Assembly (NCBI GenBank): GCA_014859965.1
Contig: JACZKQ010000108.1
Location: 83,363-147,362 of the forward strand
Direction: 5' to 3'
DNA from: Phycisphaerae bacterium
GTDB taxonomy: Bacteria > Planctomycetota > Phycisphaerae > Sedimentisphaerales > Anaerohalosphaeraceae
DNA length: 64,000 nucleotides
The notes under the pieces were generated by a model that saw only the letters and a program-made list of their open reading frames with translations, searched no databases and was not told the DNA's origin. The position numbers and the translations under genes are program-made. Shown here piece by piece: positions 59,722 to 64,000 of the stretch. The first letter of the stretch is position 1. Each line of letters starts with the position of its first letter.

Positions 59722-60102
59722 CTATGGATGCCCCGCAGCCGCAAACCGCCAACCGCTATCGCCACGATCTTCCATGGAGAATACGCCTTTCAGTAATTTC
59801 CCCTCCAGGCGTATCTTCAACCGGTCGCTGGATTCCGTTACGATTGCATAAGTTCCAGCGTCGACCATTGCGACACGGCCCCTATTCTGGTTTACGGGAC
59901 CCTCGTAGTTCAGGAATCGCAGCGGATGATCGGCGATTCTTGTAGCCTTTGCCGCGGAAAGCAAAAGGTCATGGGGTGGGACATCAATGCGCCAAGTGCG
60001 AAGCAAATCGCCATATTCCAGCATAAAATCCCAATGCACATCGTTGCCGCGGGAATGACGCTGAATTACATATCGGCGGGAACCGGGATTCTGATCTGCC
60101 AT
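59722..60102 (-). CDS. Stand-alone LigD-type 3'-phosphoesterase domain protein
   Basis: The 126-residue protein matches the phosphoesterase (PE) domain of DNA ligase D, which removes 3'-phosphate and 3'-ribonucleotides from DNA ends in non-homologous end joining. The core motifs are visible: YVIQRHSRGNDVHWDFMLEY with the catalytic histidine pair, WRIDVPP, a DHPLRFLNYEGPV segment and LLKGVFSMED. Ligase and polymerase domains are absent, and no Ku or LigD is in the window, so its partners are elsewhere or it acts alone on damaged ends. It begins 60 bp after the 3' end of tRNA-Arg on the same strand and may share its transcript. Confidence 0.88.
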   Translation of the reverse strand: MADQNPGSRRYVIQRHSRGNDVHWDFMLEYGDLLRTWRIDVPPHDLLLSAAKATRIADHPLRFLNYEGPVNQNRGRVAMVDAGTYAIVTESSDRLKIRLEGKLLKGVFSMEDRGDSGWRFAAAGHP

Positions 60103-60161
60103 AGTCTTATGTCGCTTGAACTCCCCCGGTTTACGAACAGCCTGCTCCCCGGCATACTGAC

Positions 60162-60235
60162 TACGCCTGACACGATTCGAACGTGTAACCTTCGGTTCCG
60201 TAGACCGATGCTCTGTCCAATTGAGCTACAGGCGC
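60162..60235 (-). tRNA. tRNA-Arg (anticodon ACG)
   Basis: The 74-base cloverleaf on the minus strand has acceptor GCGCCTG, D arm GCTC/GAGC, anticodon stem TCGGT/ACCGA with loop CTACGGA (anticodon ACG), and T arm ACACG-TTCGAAT-CGTGT. The last acceptor pair is G:T and the CCA end is not encoded. ACG is normally edited to ICG by a tRNA adenosine deaminase, which would allow reading of CGU, CGC and CGA codons. Confidence 0.93.
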
Positions 60236-60681
60236 CTGCTTCAGACGGAGCACTATACGCCCGGCCGGAGCGGATGTCAATGTGTTCATCGGCAAAAATG
60301 CCGAAAAGCATCAAAATGGTGCTCGGAAGCCATGTATGCGGTCGAAAAGTCATGGGAATGTGTGACATAAAGCAGTTTCAGTTTGCATAAGTGTAAGAAA
60401 TGGGCAATGTTTAATCGACAGGTCGAGTGATATATTGGTCGGTTTTGTCAGGTGTTCTGGAGGTCTGGTGGCCCGAGGCATATAGGACAATCCTCCGGTT
60501 TCCTCCATTGACGAACATGTCCGATGATGCCTTGGGGAGCATGGAGGCCCCTTATGGCCGATTGCTGTGCCCCGGAACGGGATCGTATCTGAGCACCGCA
60601 AGCAAAATGCCGATACCATTTTATGGGTGAACAGATCGGGCGAAGAGGGCGCACGGAAGTGCACATATCTCGGGGAAGATA
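60236..60681. other. Intergenic region between tRNA-Arg and the response regulator
   Basis: About 445 bases hold no supported gene. The left end carries the tRNA promoter. The remainder contains a TTGCAT (60383-60388) and a TTGACG (60508-60513) without good -10 partners at normal spacing. Open frames here are short and have poor start contexts. Confidence 0.5.
60252..60280 (-). promoter_or_regulatory. Promoter of tRNA-Arg
   Basis: On the minus strand a perfect TTGACA (60280-60275) and TATAGT (60257-60252) are 17 bp apart, placing the start about ten bases before the mature 5' end of the tRNA. Confidence 0.8.
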
Positions 60682-61110
60682 ATGGAAGCAGACGTGGTTA
60701 TTCTGATCGGCGAGGACGACCGGGGCCATTTTATCCTGATCAAACATGCCTTGCGGAATGCAAAAATCTTCAATGAGCTGGTCTGGCTCTGTGATGGGCA
60801 GGAAGCGTTGGACTTCATCTATACGCCCGATGGTGAAATCAAACTGCCGGAAGACAAAAGATACATGCTGCTGCTGGATATCCGCATGCCGAAGATCGAC
60901 GGCGTCGAGGTCCTGGAGGAAATAAAAGACGATGTTCGCCTCAAGGACTTGCCGGTTATTATGGTGACCTCCAGCGACAATCCGGACAATGTGCGGCTGT
61001 GCACTCGGCTCGGTTGCGATGGCTATATCGTAAAGCCGCTCGATGAGGAGGCAATAGCCCTCATCCGCAGACTCGGCGCCGCCATACCGCGCAAAGAGCA
61101 CAGCCGCTGA
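60682..61110 (+). CDS. Single-domain response regulator
   Basis: The 142-residue receiver domain has the acidic pair in GEDDRGHFILI, phosphoacceptor Asp in LLLDIRMPKIDGVEVL, the switch Thr/Ser in IMVTSSDNPDNV and Lys in GYIVKPLD. It has no output domain. The pattern with long LPED insertion before the phosphoacceptor strand resembles Rcp1-type regulators that pair with phytochrome-like or hybrid kinases. No kinase is adjacent. GGGGAAG precedes the ATG, so it is a complete, translated gene; partner and output are unknown. Confidence 0.9.
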   Translation: MEADVVILIGEDDRGHFILIKHALRNAKIFNELVWLCDGQEALDFIYTPDGEIKLPEDKRYMLLLDIRMPKIDGVEVLEEIKDDVRLKDLPVIMVTSSDNPDNVRLCTRLGCDGYIVKPLDEEAIALIRRLGAAIPRKEHSR

Positions 61111-61165
61111 ATATCCGCATGCATCGGTGCGTCAGCACGCTGCCGATTACCGTTCTTACTTCGGC

Positions 61166-62479
<1,314 letters not shown>

Positions 62480-62539
62480 AATAGGGTCTCCTAATGTTAG
62501 CATAATCCACGCGATCGCGACCGCGACCAAAGACGCCCC

Positions 62540-62568
62540 ATAAAAGCAGATTTTGTGGGTTCTGTCAA
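62540..62568 (-). promoter_or_regulatory. Promoter of xylA
   Basis: On the minus strand TTGACA (62568-62563) and TTTTAT (62545-62540) are spaced by 17 bp. A CGCGATCGCG palindrome (62510-62519) lies between the expected start and the gene and may be an operator. Confidence 0.55.
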
Positions 62569-62720
62569 CAGTTCTCCATAAGAAGATGGCCTGCGCTTGA
62601 AGCAAAGGCAGTGATGTGCTGCGATATGTTCGTTGCGGTTGTCCGCGGCGAGTGGGCGAGGAAATGACTGGGTGCTTGTGCTGGATGATGCATCGAAGGG
62701 GTTTTCCATGCCGGGGCGGG

Positions 62721-63779
62721 TTAAGTAGCGTCGAGTACGTTTACAACGATCTTATTACGTTCAGGCGAGGCCATGATTTCGACGGCTTCGTGGATTTTTT
62801 CGAGGGGGATTCGGTGGGAGATGATCTTTTCGGTGTCGACGAGACCGGTTTCCATGAGGCGGATCGCCTTTGCCATGGCAAGGGGGGTGGTGCCGAAACT
62901 GGCGTCCATGCGGCCTTCTAAGAAATGGGTCAGGCCGCCGTCGAGTTCGAAGGTTTCGTGGGTGGTGATGCCGAAGACGTTCCATTTTGTGCCGCGGCGG
63001 CGGAGGTCGGTCATGAGCTTGACGGCGGCGATCGGGCCGGCGGCTTCGACGACGAGGTCGGGGCCGTCGGGGATGAGGGCGTAGACGGCTTCTTTGGCGT
63101 CTTGGCGGGCGGGGTTTACCGTGCCGGTTGCGCCTAAGGCGCGGGCGTTATCGAGGGCGTACTCGCTGCTGTCGACGGCGATGAGGCGGCCTGCTCCGGC
63201 AGCTTTGGCGACGAGCATGCACAAGAGGCCTATGCCGCCGACGCCGATGATGACGACGTCGTCGCCGGGCTGCATCTGACTGTACTGGATGAGGCCTTTC
63301 CACGCGCCGCTGAGGGGTTCGGTGATGGCGGCGGCGTGGAAGCTGACGCCGGCGGGCTTGTGGAAAAGGCAGCATTCTTTTGTGAGCATGTATTCAGCAA
63401 AGGCGCCGGGCCAGACGTCTTCGGGGCCGTCGCCGCCGGTGGTGAAGGCGTGCTGGCAGTAGTGGGTGTTGCCGACGCGGCAATGGGGGCAATAGCCGCA
63501 GTAGCCGGAGGGCTGGACGATGACGTGGTCGCCTGGCTGAAAGTGGCGGACGCCGGGGCCGACTTCGGCGACGATGCCGCTGGGTTCGTGGCCGAGGATG
63601 GCGGGGAAGGTGACGTTGCGGCGGATGCCTTTGATGGCTTTATAGTCGGTGGCGCAGAAGCCGCAGGATTTGATGCGGACGATTACGTCGTCATGGCTGC
63701 GCACCTGGGGCAAGGGGACGTGGTCGAGTCGGAGGTCGTCGAAGTCGTGGAGGACGGCGGCTAACATGGTTTTTTCCAT
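62721..63779 (-). CDS. Zinc-binding medium-chain alcohol dehydrogenase
   Basis: The 352-residue MDR enzyme has the catalytic zinc site in [12 protein letters not shown] and LGHEPSGIV, the structural four-cysteine zinc loop [15 protein letters not shown], and NAD(P)-binding [15 protein letters not shown]. It resembles polyol, threonine and sugar dehydrogenases and is only distantly like the enzyme at 30290. ATG at 63779 has GGAGC six to seven bases upstream; the longer open frame (to 63971) would run across its own promoter. The glycerate kinase gene is divergent. The substrate is unknown, but sugar acid or polyol oxidation fits its neighbours. Confidence 0.87.
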   Translation of the reverse strand: MEKTMLAAVLHDFDDLRLDHVPLPQVRSHDDVIVRIKSCGFCATDYKAIKGIRRNVTFPAILGHEPSGIVAEVGPGVRHFQPGDHVIVQPSGYCGYCPHCRVGNTHYCQHAFTTGGDGPEDVWPGAFAEYMLTKECCLFHKPAGVSFHAAAITEPLSGAWKGLIQYSQMQPGDDVVIIGVGGIGLLCMLVAKAAGAGRLIAVDSSEYALDNARALGATGTVNPARQDAKEAVYALIPDGPDLVVEAAGPIAAVKLMTDLRRRGTKWNVFGITTHETFELDGGLTHFLEGRMDASFGTTPLAMAKAIRLMETGLVDTEKIISHRIPLEKIHEAVEIMASPERNKIVVNVLDAT

Positions 63780-63810
63780 TCTGGTGCTCCAAAGTTTGCG
63801 GAATGCGAGT

Positions 63811-63838
63811 ATGATATCCGGGGCGGGGTAAAATGCAA
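63811..63838 (-). promoter_or_regulatory. Promoter of the zinc dehydrogenase gene
   Basis: On the minus strand TTGCAT (63838-63833) and TATCAT (63816-63811) are 16 bp apart, with a start near 63804 and a leader of about 25 bases that holds the ribosome binding site. Confidence 0.6.
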
Positions 63839-63855
63839 GTGCGGGAAGGCGGCGG

Positions 63856-64000
63856 ATGAAGATTGTCGTTGCGATGGATTCGTTCAAGGAGTCGCTGAGT
63901 GCGGCGGCGGCCTGCGATGTTGTGGCGCGCGCGGTTGCGTCGCTGCGGCCGGACGTGCGTGTGGTCGTCAAGCCGGTGGCCGACGGCGGCGAGGGGACGG
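63856..64000 (+). CDS. Glycerate kinase (5' part only, continues past the window)
   Basis: The first 48 codons are visible: MKIVVAMDSFKESLSAAAA near the start and VKPVADGGEGT at the right edge. These match the start of the GlxK/GarK-type glycerate kinase family, where DSFKGSLS and DGGEGT are the hallmark segments; here Glu replaces the Gly of FKGS. The enzyme phosphorylates glycerate with ATP, feeding glycolysis. GGCGG lies directly before the ATG. It is divergent from the dehydrogenase gene. Confidence 0.85.
   Translation, partial: MKIVVAMDSFKESLSAAAACDVVARAVASLRPDVRVVVKPVADGGEGT

Noticed and set aside
60427..60630. 67-codon frame in the gap before the response regulator
   Set aside because: No ribosome binding site, no family motif and an atypical composition; treated as non-coding.

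Overview
The window looks like chromosome from a Gram-negative bacterium with a diderm envelope, most likely a planctomycete of the Phycisphaerae/Sedimentisphaerae type. That placement is inference. It rests on a Kdo transferase (lipid A core), several lipoproteins, an OmpA-type protein, a PEP-CTERM surface protein, a DUF4838 protein, a Tat-exported Gfo/Idh/MocA oxidoreductase, an ECF sigma factor coupled to a large membrane protein, and a pseudopilus operon with several oversized GspG-like proteins. Coding density is high, base composition is even and GC-rich, and I see no insertion sequence, prophage, CRISPR array or rRNA. Many ribosome binding sites are close to GGAGG, and many promoters read as sigma-70 type.

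Layout. 1-3.4 kb: end of a DUF481 barrel, a MazG-like hydrolase with an Rrf2 regulator, a STAS/anti-sigma kinase pair and a lipoprotein amidase. 3.6-9.7 kb: a sensor-like small protein, a GH10-like protein lacking both catalytic glutamates, a ComEA-like protein, two planctomycete-type unknowns, a homocysteine methyltransferase and WaaA. 9.9-18.3 kb: an oxidoreductase, a PEP-CTERM protein, a GntP permease with a DUF4838 protein, and a cobalt/nickel ECF transporter (CbiM-Q-O). 18.5-24.3 kb: ArgG, prepilin peptidase, an OmpA lipoprotein and ComEC. 24.5-32.6 kb: ECF sigma factor plus membrane partner, a siroheme enzyme, a lone fumarase beta-type subunit joined to a YchF-like GTPase, a polyol-type dehydrogenase and CinA.

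32.6-48.7 kb is the core of the window: two PilB/GspE ATPases flanking a PilT ATPase, then GspF, four GspG-like pseudopilins, GspH-, GspI- and GspJ-like pseudopilins and a very large GspK-like protein. No secretin or GspC/L/M is present. With the prepilin peptidase, ComEA, ComEC and CinA elsewhere in the window, this machinery could serve secretion, DNA uptake or both.

48.7-64 kb: a DUF3352-like protein, an inositol monophosphatase-type enzyme, a DUF2752 membrane protein, a lipoprotein, SerA, an orphan DNA methyltransferase, a DNA topoisomerase VI B subunit without its A subunit nearby, a phosphohexomutase, a CDF metal transporter, a stand-alone LigD-type phosphoesterase, tRNA-Arg(ACG), a response regulator, xylose isomerase, a zinc dehydrogenase and the start of a glycerate kinase.

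The most unusual items are the lone Top6B, the amplified GspG-like array, the fumarase-beta/YchF-like pair, the GH10-like pseudoenzyme, the ECF ATPase whose switch histidine is a cysteine, and a recurring TTGCAT-type -35 element, sometimes at apparently leaderless genes.
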